This document shows, piece by piece, positions 1 through 9,250 of a stretch of DNA of 64,000 bases (its first letter is position 1; each line of letters opens with the position of its first letter). Both the position numbers and the translations under genes were made by a program. The DNA comes from Bacillota bacterium. GTDB taxonomy: Bacteria > Bacillota > Clostridia > Acetivibrionales > DSM-1351. The DNA lies in assembly GCA_023441625.1 (NCBI GenBank), contig JAEZOA010000136.1, positions 36,546-100,545 of the forward strand, given 5' to 3'. The notes beneath the pieces were generated by a model. That model searched no databases and was not told the DNA's origin. It saw nothing but the letters and a program-made list of their open reading frames with translations.

Positions 1-650
1 TGTTAATAGGTGCTTGTATTCCATGGCTGTTCTCTTCTCTTATTATTAATGCTGTAACTAGAGCAGCATCACTTATTGTTAATGAGGTTCGTAGACAATT
101 TAAAATACCTGGCTTGCTTCAAGGCATTGTTAAACCAGATTATCAAAAAGCAGTTGATATATGTACTGTTGCAGCCCAAAGAGAATTATTAGGCTTAGCA
201 ATAATAGCTGTTATTTCTCCATTAATAGTCGGCATAGCCTTAGGTGTTGAAGCGTTAGGTGGCTTTCTTGGTGGAGTAATTGTTTCGGGACAGCTTTTAG
301 CAGTATTTATGGCAACCTCTGGTGGAGCTTGGGATAATGCAAAGAAAACAATAGAAGATGGTGCTCATGGCGGAAAGGGTTCAGAATGTCATAAGGCAGC
401 TGTTGTTGGGGATACTGTCGGTGACCCATTAAAAGACACTGCAGGCCCCGCACTTAACCCAATGATTAAGGTAATAAACCTCGTTTCACTTTTAGCTGCC
501 CCTGTTCTTATACAATATAAGAGTACAGACCCAGGAATGATAGCTGCGCTGGCAGTTTGTTCAGTATTAATTATCGGCGCAATAGTATATTCAAAGATGG
601 GTGGCTTCAAAAGGGCAAAACGAGTTAATAGTAATAATGTCGATGAGTAA
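1..650 (+). CDS. hppA: Membrane-bound proton-translocating pyrophosphatase, C-terminal part
   Basis: The 5' part lies outside the window; the reading frame is open from base 3. The protein couples pyrophosphate hydrolysis to ion export across the cytoplasmic membrane. The visible part carries the conserved cytoplasmic motif DNAKK near base 345, followed by GGKGS, HKAAVVGDTVGDP and KDTAGPALNPMIK, which supply acidic and lysine ligands of the Mg-pyrophosphate site. Several hydrophobic helices follow and the protein ends in a basic tail. The residue that separates K+-dependent from K+-independent forms lies upstream and cannot be seen. An intrinsic terminator follows the stop. Family assignment is firm; the transported ion (H+ or Na+) is not decided by this fragment. 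Confidence 0.95.
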   Translation, partial: LIGACIPWLFSSLIINAVTRAASLIVNEVRRQFKIPGLLQGIVKPDYQKAVDICTVAAQRELLGLAIIAVISPLIVGIALGVEALGGFLGGVIVSGQLLAVFMATSGGAWDNAKKTIEDGAHGGKGSECHKAAVVGDTVGDPLKDTAGPALNPMIKVINLVSLLAAPVLIQYKSTDPGMIAALAVCSVLIIGAIVYSKMGGFKRAKRVNSNNVDE

Positions 651-661
651 GTAGAAAACTT

Positions 662-707
662 ATTAAAAATCCCCATTTTGAGTACAAAATCAAAATGGGG
701 ATTTTTG
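662..707. terminator. Bidirectional-looking intrinsic terminator after hppA
   Basis: A 16-bp perfect stem (AAAAATCCCCATTTTG with its complement) encloses a ten-base loop and runs into a T tract. It starts about 15 bases after the hppA stop codon. Confidence 0.9.
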
Positions 708-853
708 TAGTTGTAAAAACAATATCTTTAATTATTAAAGAATTTTATTCTGCTCACCTTGACATTTCAACTCACTATTTTATACTATTATTGTAATTCA
801 GAATATTATTCTTGGTATTTATATTATAGAAATCTAAAAATGGAGTGTGAAAT

Positions 854-1345
854 ATGTCACTAATATTTGATGAACTTGATAAACAGATAATTGATATATT
901 ACAGGCTGACCCTGTAATATCAAATAAAGATTTATCTGAAAGAGTGGGTCTATCCCCATCTGCATGTTTAAGCCGTACAAAACGTCTTAAAGAAATTGGT
1001 GTGATTAAAAAATTTGCTGCAATTATAGACGAAAAAATGTTAGGTTATGAAGTAATAGCATATACTTTTATAACCTTGTCACCTCATAATAGGGATATTA
1101 CTAATGCTTTTCTGTCCAACATTGAAAAGACACCACAGATATTAGAATGCTATAATATAAGTGGAAGCTGGGATTATCTTATAAAAATTGTAGCTCATAA
1201 TCTTGTAGATTGCCGTGATTTTCTAATTGATACACTTTTGGCTTTCCCTGGTGTACATAAAATCGAGACAAGTATGGTGCTAAGTACTGATAAGCAGAGC
1301 TTCTGTTTGCCATTCGAAGCAAGCGAATCAAAAACTGAAGTTTAA
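854..1345 (+). CDS. Lrp/AsnC family transcriptional regulator
   Basis: The 163-residue protein has the usual Lrp layout. An N-terminal winged helix-turn-helix (about residues 5-60, with DLSERVGLSPSACLSRTKRL as recognition region) is followed by an alpha-beta ligand-binding RAM domain (about 65-150, ending in an IETSMVLS-type strand). Such proteins sense amino acids or related metabolites. A GGAGTG site sits 8 bases before the ATG. The gene stands alone between a terminator and rqcH, so its target cannot be read from context; the aminotransferase at 3264 is one nearby candidate. A second, different Lrp gene lies at 30632. Confidence 0.93.
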   Translation: MSLIFDELDKQIIDILQADPVISNKDLSERVGLSPSACLSRTKRLKEIGVIKKFAAIIDEKMLGYEVIAYTFITLSPHNRDITNAFLSNIEKTPQILECYNISGSWDYLIKIVAHNLVDCRDFLIDTLLAFPGVHKIETSMVLSTDKQSFCLPFEASESKTEV

Positions 1346-1449
1346 TCTAATTTATGAAATTGCCTAGGCTATTGGATACTAAAATGATATAATTAAATAA
1401 TTACAGGTTTTTTCAAAATTAGCTTAAAGAAACAGGAGTTCTAATTAAA

Positions 1450-3207
1450 ATGCCATTTGATGGAATTGTCACAAAATGTATTGTAAACGAATTAAACCTA
1501 ATACTTTCTGGTGGAAGAATTGAAAAGGTATTTCAGCCAGAGACTGATGAAATTGTTATGCTTATTCGCTCAAAGGGTCAGAATTACAGGCTGGTAGCTA
1601 GTGCAAACGCTAACTATCCTCGCCTTCATATAACTTCTGCACAAAAGGAGAATCCTAAAACTCCCCCTGTATTTTGTATGCTAATGCGTAAACATATCGC
1701 AGGCGGAAAACTGCTAGATATAAGCTTTCATGATTATGAGAGAGTTATTTCTATACATGTAGAATCAGTTAATGAGCTTGGGGACTTATCTGTAAAAAAA
1801 CTTGTGGTAGAAATAATGGGAAAGCATAGTAATATTATCTTACTTAATAGTGAGGATAAAATCATCGACGCTGTAAAACATATAGATAATGATATTAGTA
1901 GTGTTAGAGAGATTATGCCTGCGAGGCAGTACATCCTCCCTCCTCCTCAAAATAAACAATTACCCGAAAATGTCTCACCTTCAAACCTTGTAAATAAAGA
2001 GGATACTGATTCTAAACACATCGAGGGGTTATTATTAAACTCTGTAAAGGGTTTCAGCCCTTATACCTGTAGAGATATTTGTGCAAACGCAGGAGTTGCC
2101 TCAAAAACCCCTGTAACCGAATTACTAAACACTGACAAGGTCAATATTATTTCGGCTTTGAGTAATTACTTAGATAAGATAAAAACTAATTCTTTTGAAC
2201 CTTGTCTAATATATGAGGACAAAAATTTCTTGCGTCCAATTGATTTTTACTGTTTTAGACCTTTACGTTCACCATACGTTCAGGAATATGAACTACTTTC
2301 TAATGCACTTGATGATTTCTATTCTCGAAGAGATACCACTGAAAGACTTGGTCAGAAAAAAGGTGATGTAGTAAAAGTAGTGAAAAATGGTATAGAACGT
2401 TGCGAAAAGAAGGTATCTATTTTTACTGACAAGCTAAGGGATGTTGCCGATAGAGAGAAGCTAAAACTTTTTGGTGAACTAATTACAGCAAATATTTACT
2501 GTATTCCCACTGGAGCTAAGTCTGTACGAGTGCTTAATTATTACAGTGAAAATGAAGAATATATCGACATACCTTTAAATGAATATAGATCAGCTCAAGA
2601 CAATGCCCAAAGATATTTCAAGCAGTTTTCTAAAGCTAAAAGTACACATATCAATGTAACTCAACAGCTTCAGGATACTCTTTCAGAGCTACAATATCTT
2701 GAGAGTGTTAAAATAATGCTTGAGAATTGCAGTTCTAAACAGGAAATTGATGAAATCAGGCAGGAACTAATAGATCAGGGCTATATGAAATCCTCTGTAA
2801 GGAATTCTAAAAAAAAGTTGGACAAGCCTTCCCCTCCTTTAGAATTTGTTTCAAGTGATGGTTTTCAAATATTAGTTGGAAAAAACAATAGACAAAATGA
2901 TCTCTTAACACTAAAAACTGCTGGGTCATATGATTTGTGGCTCCATACAAAAAATATTCCTGGCTCACATGTAATTATCAGGACTGAACGTCGAGAAGTT
3001 ACAAACGCAACTCTTGTAGAGGCAGCAATTTTAGCAGCCTATCACAGTAGTGCAAAAATGTCGTACAATGTTCCTGTTGACTACACTATAGTAAAAAATG
3101 TAAAAAAGCCAAGCGGTGCAAAGCCCGGTATGGTTATATATGAAAACTTTAAAACTATAAATGTTACACCTGATGAGAATAAAGTGATTGCAATTAAAGC
3201 AAGGTAA
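1450..3207 (+). CDS. rqcH: RqcH, NFACT-family ribosome quality control protein
   Basis: This 585-residue NFACT protein matches bacterial RqcH, long annotated as fibronectin-binding protein FbpA. The known role is to bind stalled 50S subunits with peptidyl-tRNA and to add C-terminal alanine tails that mark the nascent chain for degradation. The N-terminal NFACT-N domain is clear (MPFDGIVTKCIVNEL onward, to about residue 180). Helical and coiled-coil segments fill about 290-450, and the C-terminal NFACT-R domain carries the LWLHTKNIPGSHVIIRT signature (about residues 497-513). An AGGAG site precedes the ATG. The length is normal and the neighbours give no additional information. Confidence 0.95.
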   Translation: MPFDGIVTKCIVNELNLILSGGRIEKVFQPETDEIVMLIRSKGQNYRLVASANANYPRLHITSAQKENPKTPPVFCMLMRKHIAGGKLLDISFHDYERVISIHVESVNELGDLSVKKLVVEIMGKHSNIILLNSEDKIIDAVKHIDNDISSVREIMPARQYILPPPQNKQLPENVSPSNLVNKEDTDSKHIEGLLLNSVKGFSPYTCRDICANAGVASKTPVTELLNTDKVNIISALSNYLDKIKTNSFEPCLIYEDKNFLRPIDFYCFRPLRSPYVQEYELLSNALDDFYSRRDTTERLGQKKGDVVKVVKNGIERCEKKVSIFTDKLRDVADREKLKLFGELITANIYCIPTGAKSVRVLNYYSENEEYIDIPLNEYRSAQDNAQRYFKQFSKAKSTHINVTQQLQDTLSELQYLESVKIMLENCSSKQEIDEIRQELIDQGYMKSSVRNSKKKLDKPSPPLEFVSSDGFQILVGKNNRQNDLLTLKTAGSYDLWLHTKNIPGSHVIIRTERREVTNATLVEAAILAAYHSSAKMSYNVPVDYTIVKNVKKPSGAKPGMVIYENFKTINVTPDENKVIAIKAR

Positions 3208-3263
3208 TCCATAGAAATTAAATATTTATAAAATTATTTATATATAGATAGGAGAATTAGTCC

Positions 3264-4442
3264 ATGATATCAGAGAAAATTAGCAACAACATAAAAAACT
3301 CGTCAATGATAAGGGCCATGTTTGAAGAAGGCGAAAAATTAAAAAAACTATATGGGGCTGATAAGGTTTATGACTTTTCACTTGGAAATCCTGACCCAGA
3401 ACCACCAGCTGAAGTTAAGACCGCACTTCGTGAACTTGCAAATTGTGATGATTTAAAGATGCATGCATACATGAACAATGCTGGCTATCCTGAAGTAAGA
3501 GAAACCATAGCTCACAAAATAAATAAAGAAACAGGTTTAAATTTGAGCTACGATAATGTAGTTATGACTGTTGGGGCTGGAGGAGCTTTGAATGTTGTAT
3601 TAAAAACTCTTCTAAATCCAGGTGAAGAAGTTATTGTTTTCGCTCCATTTTTTGTTGAGTATACTTCTTATATTGACAATCACGGTGGACGAATTAAAAT
3701 TCTTGATACTGACCACAGTACATTTTTACCTGATCCTGAGCTTTTAAGGGCAAATATTACTGCAAACACAAAAGCGGTTCTTATTAATACACCTAACAAT
3801 CCTACTGGTGTTGTTTACGGAGAAGATATTTTAAGAAATATTGCAAAGGTATTAGAAGAAAAAGGCAAAGAATACGGTCATATTATATATATAATATCTG
3901 ATGAGCCATATAGAAAGTTAGCCTATGACGTAACTGTACCAAATATTTTAACGATATACAAAAATGCAATTATGATTGATTGCTTTAGCAAATCACTTTC
4001 TTTACCAGGTGAACGTATGGGCTATATTGCTACAAATCCAGTTGCAGATGATGTTAAGATTTTAATGAGTGGTCTGATATATTGCAATAGAGTATTAGGC
4101 TTTGTAAATGCACCTGCACATTTCCAAAAAGTAATTGCAAAAGCAATTGATTCATCAGTAGATATAAACATTTATAAAGAAAGAAGAGACTTACTTTATA
4201 ATAACCTTATCAAATTTGGTTATGAATGTGTAAAGCCGGAGGGAGCTTTCTATCTTTTCCCCAAGGCTTTAATCCAAGATGATGTAGAATTTAAAAACAG
4301 AGCAAAAAAGTATAATCTTCTTATAGTTCCAGGCTCTGGCTTTGGATGCCCAGGCTATTTCAGACTAGCGTACTGCTGTAGCCTCGAGACTATTCAAAAT
4401 TCATTGCCAGCATTTGAGGCATTAGCTAAGGAATTTAAGTAA
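3264..4442 (+). CDS. Class I/II pyridoxal phosphate aminotransferase
   Basis: This is a fold-type I aminotransferase of 392 residues. The cofactor-binding landmarks are visible: NNPTG at 178-182, SDEPY at 212-216 (Asp for the pyridine nitrogen) and the Schiff-base Lys243 in FSKSLSLPGERMGY. The C-terminal arginine for the substrate carboxylate is probably in GYFRLAYC. A GGAGAA site lies upstream. The sequence suggests a broad amino acid or aspartate-type transaminase, but the substrate cannot be assigned. It is the last gene of the plus-strand block and ends at a convergent terminator. Confidence 0.9.
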   Translation: MISEKISNNIKNSSMIRAMFEEGEKLKKLYGADKVYDFSLGNPDPEPPAEVKTALRELANCDDLKMHAYMNNAGYPEVRETIAHKINKETGLNLSYDNVVMTVGAGGALNVVLKTLLNPGEEVIVFAPFFVEYTSYIDNHGGRIKILDTDHSTFLPDPELLRANITANTKAVLINTPNNPTGVVYGEDILRNIAKVLEEKGKEYGHIIYIISDEPYRKLAYDVTVPNILTIYKNAIMIDCFSKSLSLPGERMGYIATNPVADDVKILMSGLIYCNRVLGFVNAPAHFQKVIAKAIDSSVDINIYKERRDLLYNNLIKFGYECVKPEGAFYLFPKALIQDDVEFKNRAKKYNLLIVPGSGFGCPGYFRLAYCCSLETIQNSLPAFEALAKEFK

Positions 4443-4583
4443 CTATTAAACTTCCAACATAAAAAGTATATCGGTGCGGGAGACTTATCAATGATAAGCA
4501 TGAACACCTACAATTTACAACTAGTTTACAATAAGAAGAGTAAAATAATTGTCCACATGAATTAAGTTGGATGCATATTTCGT

Positions 4584-4630
4584 AAGCGGTTAATATCTCA
4601 TCACATTGACAGATATTAACCGCTTTTTTA
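4584..4630. terminator. Intrinsic terminator between convergent genes
   Basis: A 15-bp perfect stem (AAGCGGTTAATATCT and its complement) is followed by a T tract. It separates the aminotransferase from the DUF362 gene and could serve both. Confidence 0.85.
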
Positions 4631-4631
4631 T

Positions 4632-5513
4632 TCACCCTTTATCTACTGCCAAGCCATCTCCATAAGCCCGCTGACTGAATATATTTTCTGCCTCAACTAA
4701 AGGTATTCCCTCAATCCTTATTTTTTCAATATCACTCTCGCCTATCTTCTTGTTACTACATTCAAATAAATATCTTACCCCTTGAGGCTTGAAGCCCAAT
4801 AATCTTGCAGCAACTGTATCAGTAGCAACAGGGTCGCATCCTGCTATTACTAACCCAGTATGTCTTGCAACACCCTTGGAAGGTCCTGTACCTATCATAG
4901 CTGGGCTTGCACTTACTATAGATAAATCAATAGGGATTTGTTCTGCTATGGCCGATATAAAACCATGTAGCTCCCTATGTATTCCACAATCCTTTTTTGG
5001 ATGTCCATGTTCCTGGGCAGGTGGCCAGCCAAGGGCAATATTTTTTATAGCAGCAGACATAGTGGCTTCTTCATGGTATTTTAACTGTGTAAATGAAATT
5101 AAAATGGTTACCTCTTGTAAAAGTTTATTTATATTAGTTGAAGTGACGATAGAATGATTTAAATTAATCCTATTAAATGGTCCATAATTCAAATCAATAA
5201 ATTCAACACCCTCATCAGCAATAATTTTTCCAAAGCCCACTGCCTCCATTACATCCTTTGTCTCTCCATCTGCGCTTCCTGTTGCTATAACTAATCTTCG
5301 AGGTTTTTTCTCCTTCACCAGCATTATGATTTGCTTAAGACTATCTGGACCAACGACCGTTGCAGAGTTCGGATTTTGACTTTTTACCCAATTTGGAGTT
5401 ATTACTACCACATCATTACTATTTATAGAAGAAGTCACCTGTAACAGTTCAATTGCTTCTTTTATAGCAATTGCCTCATTGTTATTTTGAGTAATTGCCA
5501 CCTTTGTATTCAT
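4632..5513 (-). CDS. DUF362 domain protein
   Basis: The protein shows the DUF362 pattern: an early VVVITPNWV strand, VGPDSLKQII, a central HEEATMSAAIKNIALG block and a C-terminal GCDPVATDTVAARLLGF motif. The biochemical role of the family is unsettled; members often occur with ferredoxin domains, which are absent here. The open frame extends to 5594, but its first 10 codons (MLACQLALFM) are the translation of a dispersed palindromic repeat. I therefore place the start at the ATG at 5513, giving MNTKVAITQNNNEA, the usual family beginning. No good Shine-Dalgarno site supports any candidate, so starts at 5531-5549 remain possible. Confidence 0.75.
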   Translation of the reverse strand: MNTKVAITQNNNEAIAIKEAIELLQVTSSINSNDVVVITPNWVKSQNPNSATVVGPDSLKQIIMLVKEKKPRRLVIATGSADGETKDVMEAVGFGKIIADEGVEFIDLNYGPFNRINLNHSIVTSTNINKLLQEVTILISFTQLKYHEEATMSAAIKNIALGWPPAQEHGHPKKDCGIHRELHGFISAIAEQIPIDLSIVSASPAMIGTGPSKGVARHTGLVIAGCDPVATDTVAARLLGFKPQGVRYLFECSNKKIGESDIEKIRIEGIPLVEAENIFSQRAYGDGLAVDKG

Positions 5514-5567
5514 CCAACGTCTATGTCTCATATACATGCCCATGCCCAGCATTTCCAACAAGAACAT

Positions 5568-5632
5568 AAACAACGCAAGTTGGCAAGCCAACATTGCAAG
5601 TGTGCTCCAGCTTCGCTGGACGCACTGTTAAT
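5568..5632. repeat. Dispersed palindromic repeat, long form (copy 1)
   Basis: The unit has the core TTGGCAAGCCAA with flanking CGCAAG and ATTGC arms. It is followed by a second imperfect hairpin built on CTCCAGCTTCGCTGGA. It is 65 bases long and matches the copy at 5761-5825 base for base. It covers the apparent N-terminus of the DUF362 frame. Confidence 0.9.
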
Positions 5633-5760
5633 GAAATGTGCATTACCTTGACAGAAATGATTTGGGCTTGGATACCTCCTCGTATTTATTTTTCATCACT
5701 CATATTCTTTCCAAAAAACAAACAAATAAACAATGACAAACCCAATAATTTTTTGTGCAA

Positions 5761-5825
5761 AAACAACGCAAGTTGGCAAGCCAACATTGCAAGTGTGCTC
5801 CAGCTTCGCTGGACGCACTGTTAAT
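5761..5825. repeat. Dispersed palindromic repeat, long form (copy 2)
   Basis: Identical 65-base copy in the same orientation as copy 1, placed just beyond the terminator of the ABC transporter operon. The 128 bases between the two copies (5633-5760) hold no convincing gene. Confidence 0.9.
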
Positions 5826-5875
5826 AAAAATGGGTATGCTCCTTAAAAATAATTTTTAGGAACATACCCATTTTT
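5826..5875 (-). terminator. Intrinsic terminator of the ABC transporter operon
   Basis: A 13-bp stem AAAAATGGGTATG with its complement frames a loop of about 24 bases and gives a T tract on the minus strand, 20 bases after the permease stop codon. Confidence 0.8.
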
Positions 5876-5894
5876 GAAAGTATAGACTTTATAA

Positions 5895-7445
5895 TTACTT
5901 AATATCCCTTCTATTGAAGGAATCAAGCCCGATATACACCATACAGATTACAAGTATAGATGTATAGATTAGTGAAAAGGTAAGAGAATTATTCACAGCA
6001 CCAGACATACTATTTGATACTTGACTTAATGAATCGTTTGAGAATATCTTTGATGTAAAGTCCAAGTTGTTAAAAGGAATAAATTTACGCCAATCTCCCT
6101 TTGTGAATTGCATTAATATTGTGTTTGCTGTACTTCCCACAAAATATACTCCTATTGCTATAGCAACAGATGCAGCAGTGTTTCTTGTTATTGTTGAAAG
6201 CATAAGAGCAAATGTCATGTAAACTACTACAACAATAAAATCTGTAAACATTCTTGCTAATTGATAAAAATAGAAATTAATTTCATGGGCGACCCCATTC
6301 GAAGCATAAATATATGACTCACCTGAGTTAAACCCAAAAAAGATTCCATATACAATTACAGAAAATATGTAGGCTATTAATGCAGCAATTATACCTATTG
6401 TTAAAAGTGAAAAATATTTGGCAGTGAAGATTTTCCATCGTTTTGTAGGGGAAATAATTAATGACTTTATTGAGCCAGTTGACATTTCACTTGAAACACT
6501 TCCTCCTGCTAAGATCATTATCAGTATAACTACCATAAAAATACCTAAGCCTAACATTCCAGAAATTACTACAGACACTAAACCTCCTGTACTAGTATTA
6601 TTTACATTAACTTTTCCAAGCTTATATTCAGTTACAGCAATATCGTTTTTTATACTTTCGCGCATATCAGCAGTCAATGGTTTCTGAACTTGAGAATAAT
6701 AATCAACATCATACATCAGCGAAAGTTTTCCATTCTCAATTTGGGAAATCATACTTTCTGCATTTACGTTATTTGATACTCCATTTACTACTTCTCCAGT
6801 CAAATTATATTTCAATCTTAAAGCATTTGATTCTAAATATATCTTCTTTTCTTCATCAGAAAAGATGATATTTTTATTTATTTCACCATTCATAAAGGAA
6901 ATATAATCTTCAAAGTCCTTATTTTTAATAATTTTTTCTAGTCTTGAAATATTACTTAGAGCATCTTCTTTTTGCATTTTTTGCTCCTCAGTTAGGTTGG
7001 GCTCAAGATTTGATATCGATACAGTACTTAATCGGTTTACCATTTCTTTATTACTAAAGAGAATATAGGTAGCATTTGCACGATAACTATTGGAATCAAT
7101 TAAAATGTCATTATCAATTGCAAACTGCAACATTTCTAATTGATTCTGAAGGCCTCTTTCTTCTTCTTCCAGAGATAAAAGCTCAACCTCCGAAGCAGTA
7201 CCTTTTATTTCTTTAATCTCAGCTATCTGGTTTTTATAATCCTCCATCCTTATTTTCATATCTTCTTTTTGAACATCAATAGAATAATTGTTACTATCAT
7301 AATTTGAGCTCATGGTCTGAGTAATTTTCATCAATCCACCAAACCCTATAATTAATGCGACCATAACAGAAAGAATTACAATAACACTTACTTTTCTTGA
7401 AATCTTAATCATTTCATTTGTATATAAAGCAAAAAACTTACGCAA
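5895..7445 (-). CDS. ABC-2 type transporter permease
   Basis: This is a 516-residue ABC-2 permease. One membrane helix at residues 18-40 is followed by a long extracellular, partly coiled-coil region (about 45-280), then a group of five or six helices (about 285-505) in the usual ABC-2 layout. The large external loop between helix 1 and the rest is typical of antibiotic or peptide exporters and Gld/Nat-type systems. It overlaps the upstream ATPase gene by 8 bases, so the two are translationally coupled. The substrate is unknown. Confidence 0.9.
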   Translation of the reverse strand: MRKFFALYTNEMIKISRKVSVIVILSVMVALIIGFGGLMKITQTMSSNYDSNNYSIDVQKEDMKIRMEDYKNQIAEIKEIKGTASEVELLSLEEEERGLQNQLEMLQFAIDNDILIDSNSYRANATYILFSNKEMVNRLSTVSISNLEPNLTEEQKMQKEDALSNISRLEKIIKNKDFEDYISFMNGEINKNIIFSDEEKKIYLESNALRLKYNLTGEVVNGVSNNVNAESMISQIENGKLSLMYDVDYYSQVQKPLTADMRESIKNDIAVTEYKLGKVNVNNTSTGGLVSVVISGMLGLGIFMVVILIMILAGGSVSSEMSTGSIKSLIISPTKRWKIFTAKYFSLLTIGIIAALIAYIFSVIVYGIFFGFNSGESYIYASNGVAHEINFYFYQLARMFTDFIVVVVYMTFALMLSTITRNTAASVAIAIGVYFVGSTANTILMQFTKGDWRKFIPFNNLDFTSKIFSNDSLSQVSNSMSGAVNNSLTFSLIYTSILVICMVYIGLDSFNRRDIK

Positions 7446-8364
7446 TGTGATTTCCCCCTCCCGTAATATTTATAAATGCATCTTCAAGAGAGGTTTCTAT
7501 TTTACTCACTCCAGAAATAGCTATACCTTGAGTTGCCAGCAATGTAGTAATTTCAGCGACCGAATCTCCCTCTACTTCAATATCAATGTATTCTTGAGAG
7601 GAACTCTTGATTAAGCTTCCAAATGCTTCTTTAAGCAATTCTAGCGCTTTATCAACAGGCTTTACAATAAACCGATGTACAATTTTACCATTTGCTTGAG
7701 TTAGTAATTCTTCTACAGTTTTAACTCCTAATATTTCACCTTTATTAATAATAGCCACTCTATCACACATAAGTTCCATTTCAGACATCAAATGACTAGA
7801 AACAAATACAGCAACCTTTTCTTCATGTGCCAATTTTTTTAGTATATCCCTGAGTTCTCTTATTCCAGATGGATCCAAACCATTTGTAGGCTCATCCAGA
7901 ATTAACAATTTAGGCTTATGTAGAAGAGCCTGGGCGAGTCCACAACGTTGCTTCATTCCAAGAGAGTATTTTTTTACTTTATCCTTTATGCGATTTTCCA
8001 TTCCAACTAATTTTACAACTTCATTAATCCTCTCTTTTGTTACACCTTCATGTAAACGTGCATACATTTTTAGATTAGTTAATCCACTTAAATTTTTATA
8101 CATTTCTGGATTCTCAACTATCCCCCCAATGTAGGACATAGCCTTTTCATAATCCTTTTTTACATTAAGGTTATTTATATAAATGTCTCCAGAATCAGTT
8201 GATAAAAAGCCCATTACCATTTTAATTGTAGTAGTCTTACCAGCTCCATTAGGTCCTAAAAAACCAAATACCTCACCAGCATATACGTCAAAAGAAATAT
8301 TATTTATTATCTTTTTTTTACCAAAGGATTTATTTAAATTCGATATCTTAAGTACTGTTTCCAA
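7438..8364 (-). CDS. ABC transporter ATP-binding protein
   Basis: The 308-residue ATPase is the partner of the ABC-2 permease. Walker A is GPNGAGKT at residues 37-44, the signature is YSLGMKQRCG, Walker B with catalytic Glu is LLILDEPTNGLDP, and the switch His lies in VFVSSHL. A C-terminal extension of about 80 residues, common in multidrug and bacitracin (BcrA-like) exporters, follows the ATPase core. It is preceded 26 bases upstream by the membrane-anchored protein gene, making a three-gene operon. Confidence 0.93.
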   Translation of the reverse strand: METVLKISNLNKSFGKKKIINNISFDVYAGEVFGFLGPNGAGKTTTIKMVMGFLSTDSGDIYINNLNVKKDYEKAMSYIGGIVENPEMYKNLSGLTNLKMYARLHEGVTKERINEVVKLVGMENRIKDKVKKYSLGMKQRCGLAQALLHKPKLLILDEPTNGLDPSGIRELRDILKKLAHEEKVAVFVSSHLMSEMELMCDRVAIINKGEILGVKTVEELLTQANGKIVHRFIVKPVDKALELLKEAFGSLIKSSSQEYIDIEVEGDSVAEITTLLATQGIAISGVSKIETSLEDAFINITGGGNHIA

Positions 8365-8390
8365 TTATTATTCATTCCCTTCTATTTAAT

Positions 8391-8975
8391 TTACCTATTT
8401 ATATTTAACATTGGTTCTTCAATTGCTTGCATTGGTTCTAGTAAGTCAGCGTATATTACCTTCCATTGACCATTAACCTTTTGTAAACTAATTGTATCAG
8501 TTGTTTGAGAAGAAGCCCTCTGTTTAAGCTCTGAATCCTCTCTAACTGAATTAGTTATAATGGAAACTGTAACATTATCACCATTAAAAATGATATTTTC
8601 ATAATCTTTTATTTCTTTTTTGTAATTATATACAACACCAATGCCTCTTGCTTGATTCTCAAGATCTGATTTATAGTCTTTAATTACAGTCTTATAGGTT
8701 TGCACATTATCTGTATAAAAAGCCTTAATATCATCTGTCATAGCTTGAATATGCTTTTCAAGCTCATTTTGTGGGATCTCAGGGTTTGCCTTTCTATAAT
8801 GCTGTGGAAGCTGCTTGTAATCAATCACTGTATTTATGTATTGTTGGCAAACCTCTTTAATTTTTGGAGTTTCTCTTGACTGGTAATTTGATTGAATAAC
8901 AAGGAAAATTGCTACTCCTAATACTAATATTATCAATAATACTAATCCTCGGTTAATTTTTGAAAAAAACTTCAT
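8391..8975 (-). CDS. Membrane-anchored protein of unknown function in ABC operon
   Basis: The 194-residue protein has one N-terminal transmembrane segment (about residues 10-28, LVLLIILVLGVAIFLVIQ) and an exported domain of about 165 residues. I do not recognise the family. The C-terminal half alternates short charged segments with strand-like segments (VTVSIITNSV, NGQWKVIYADLLEPM), a pattern like NTF2-like or DUF4878-type extracytoplasmic domains. As first gene of the exporter operon it may be an accessory or immunity component, which is inference. A weak AAGGT site precedes the ATG, and an upstream 27-codon frame stops directly before it. Confidence 0.7.
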   Translation of the reverse strand: MKFFSKINRGLVLLIILVLGVAIFLVIQSNYQSRETPKIKEVCQQYINTVIDYKQLPQHYRKANPEIPQNELEKHIQAMTDDIKAFYTDNVQTYKTVIKDYKSDLENQARGIGVVYNYKKEIKDYENIIFNGDNVTVSIITNSVREDSELKQRASSQTTDTISLQKVNGQWKVIYADLLEPMQAIEEPMLNINR

Positions 8976-9059
8976 TTACTTACCTTGTATAATGAAAGCA
9001 TGCGCTTCATATACATTCCTTTCGAGATTATTTTGTAGTATTTTTTCAAGTTTACTCAT
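8976..9059 (-). CDS. Possible 27-residue upstream peptide
   Basis: An ATG-initiated frame of 27 codons (MSKLEKILQN to HAFIIQGK) ends with TAA directly abutting the ATG of the next gene, as in translationally coupled leader peptides. No convincing Shine-Dalgarno site precedes it. It could be a genuine coupled leader, a remnant of a longer protein or chance. Confidence 0.3.
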   Translation of the reverse strand: MSKLEKILQNNLERNVYEAHAFIIQGK

Positions 9060-9171
9060 TTTTTACATTATAATACTAATTATACTGTATAAATTGTAAA
9101 TAGTCTTATTTTTAATATATTTAAGTACTTTTATCTTTCACATATTTATTTCAAAATAATCAAAAGGACAT

Positions 9172-9201
9172 AAAAAAACCTCTGTAAACAGTTTACTGAG
9201 G
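9172..9201 (-). terminator. Intrinsic terminator of the priA-thiN cluster
   Basis: CCTC-A-GTAAAC and GTTTAC-A-GAGG form a stem with one A-A mismatch, followed on the minus strand by seven T residues. Confidence 0.85.
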
Positions 9202-9213
9202 CTTATTACTAAC

Positions 9214-9246
9214 TTAACATAAGCATGTTGGCTTGCCAACTTCGTT
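9214..9246. repeat. Dispersed palindromic repeat (copy 3, inverted)
   Basis: Short form in the opposite orientation, with core TTGGCTTGCCAA and an AACATAAGC arm. It is inserted between the thiN stop codon and the terminator of the same transcript. Confidence 0.8.
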
Positions 9247-9250
9247 TTTT

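Noticed and set aside
4435..4635. 66-residue minus-strand frame between the aminotransferase and DUF362 genes
   Set aside because: It spans the terminator hairpin and has no ribosome binding site or family resemblance.
5514..5594. N-terminal extension of the DUF362 protein
   Set aside because: Its first ten residues are the dispersed repeat, seen again before the mutS2-like gene; the extension lacks support from the family.
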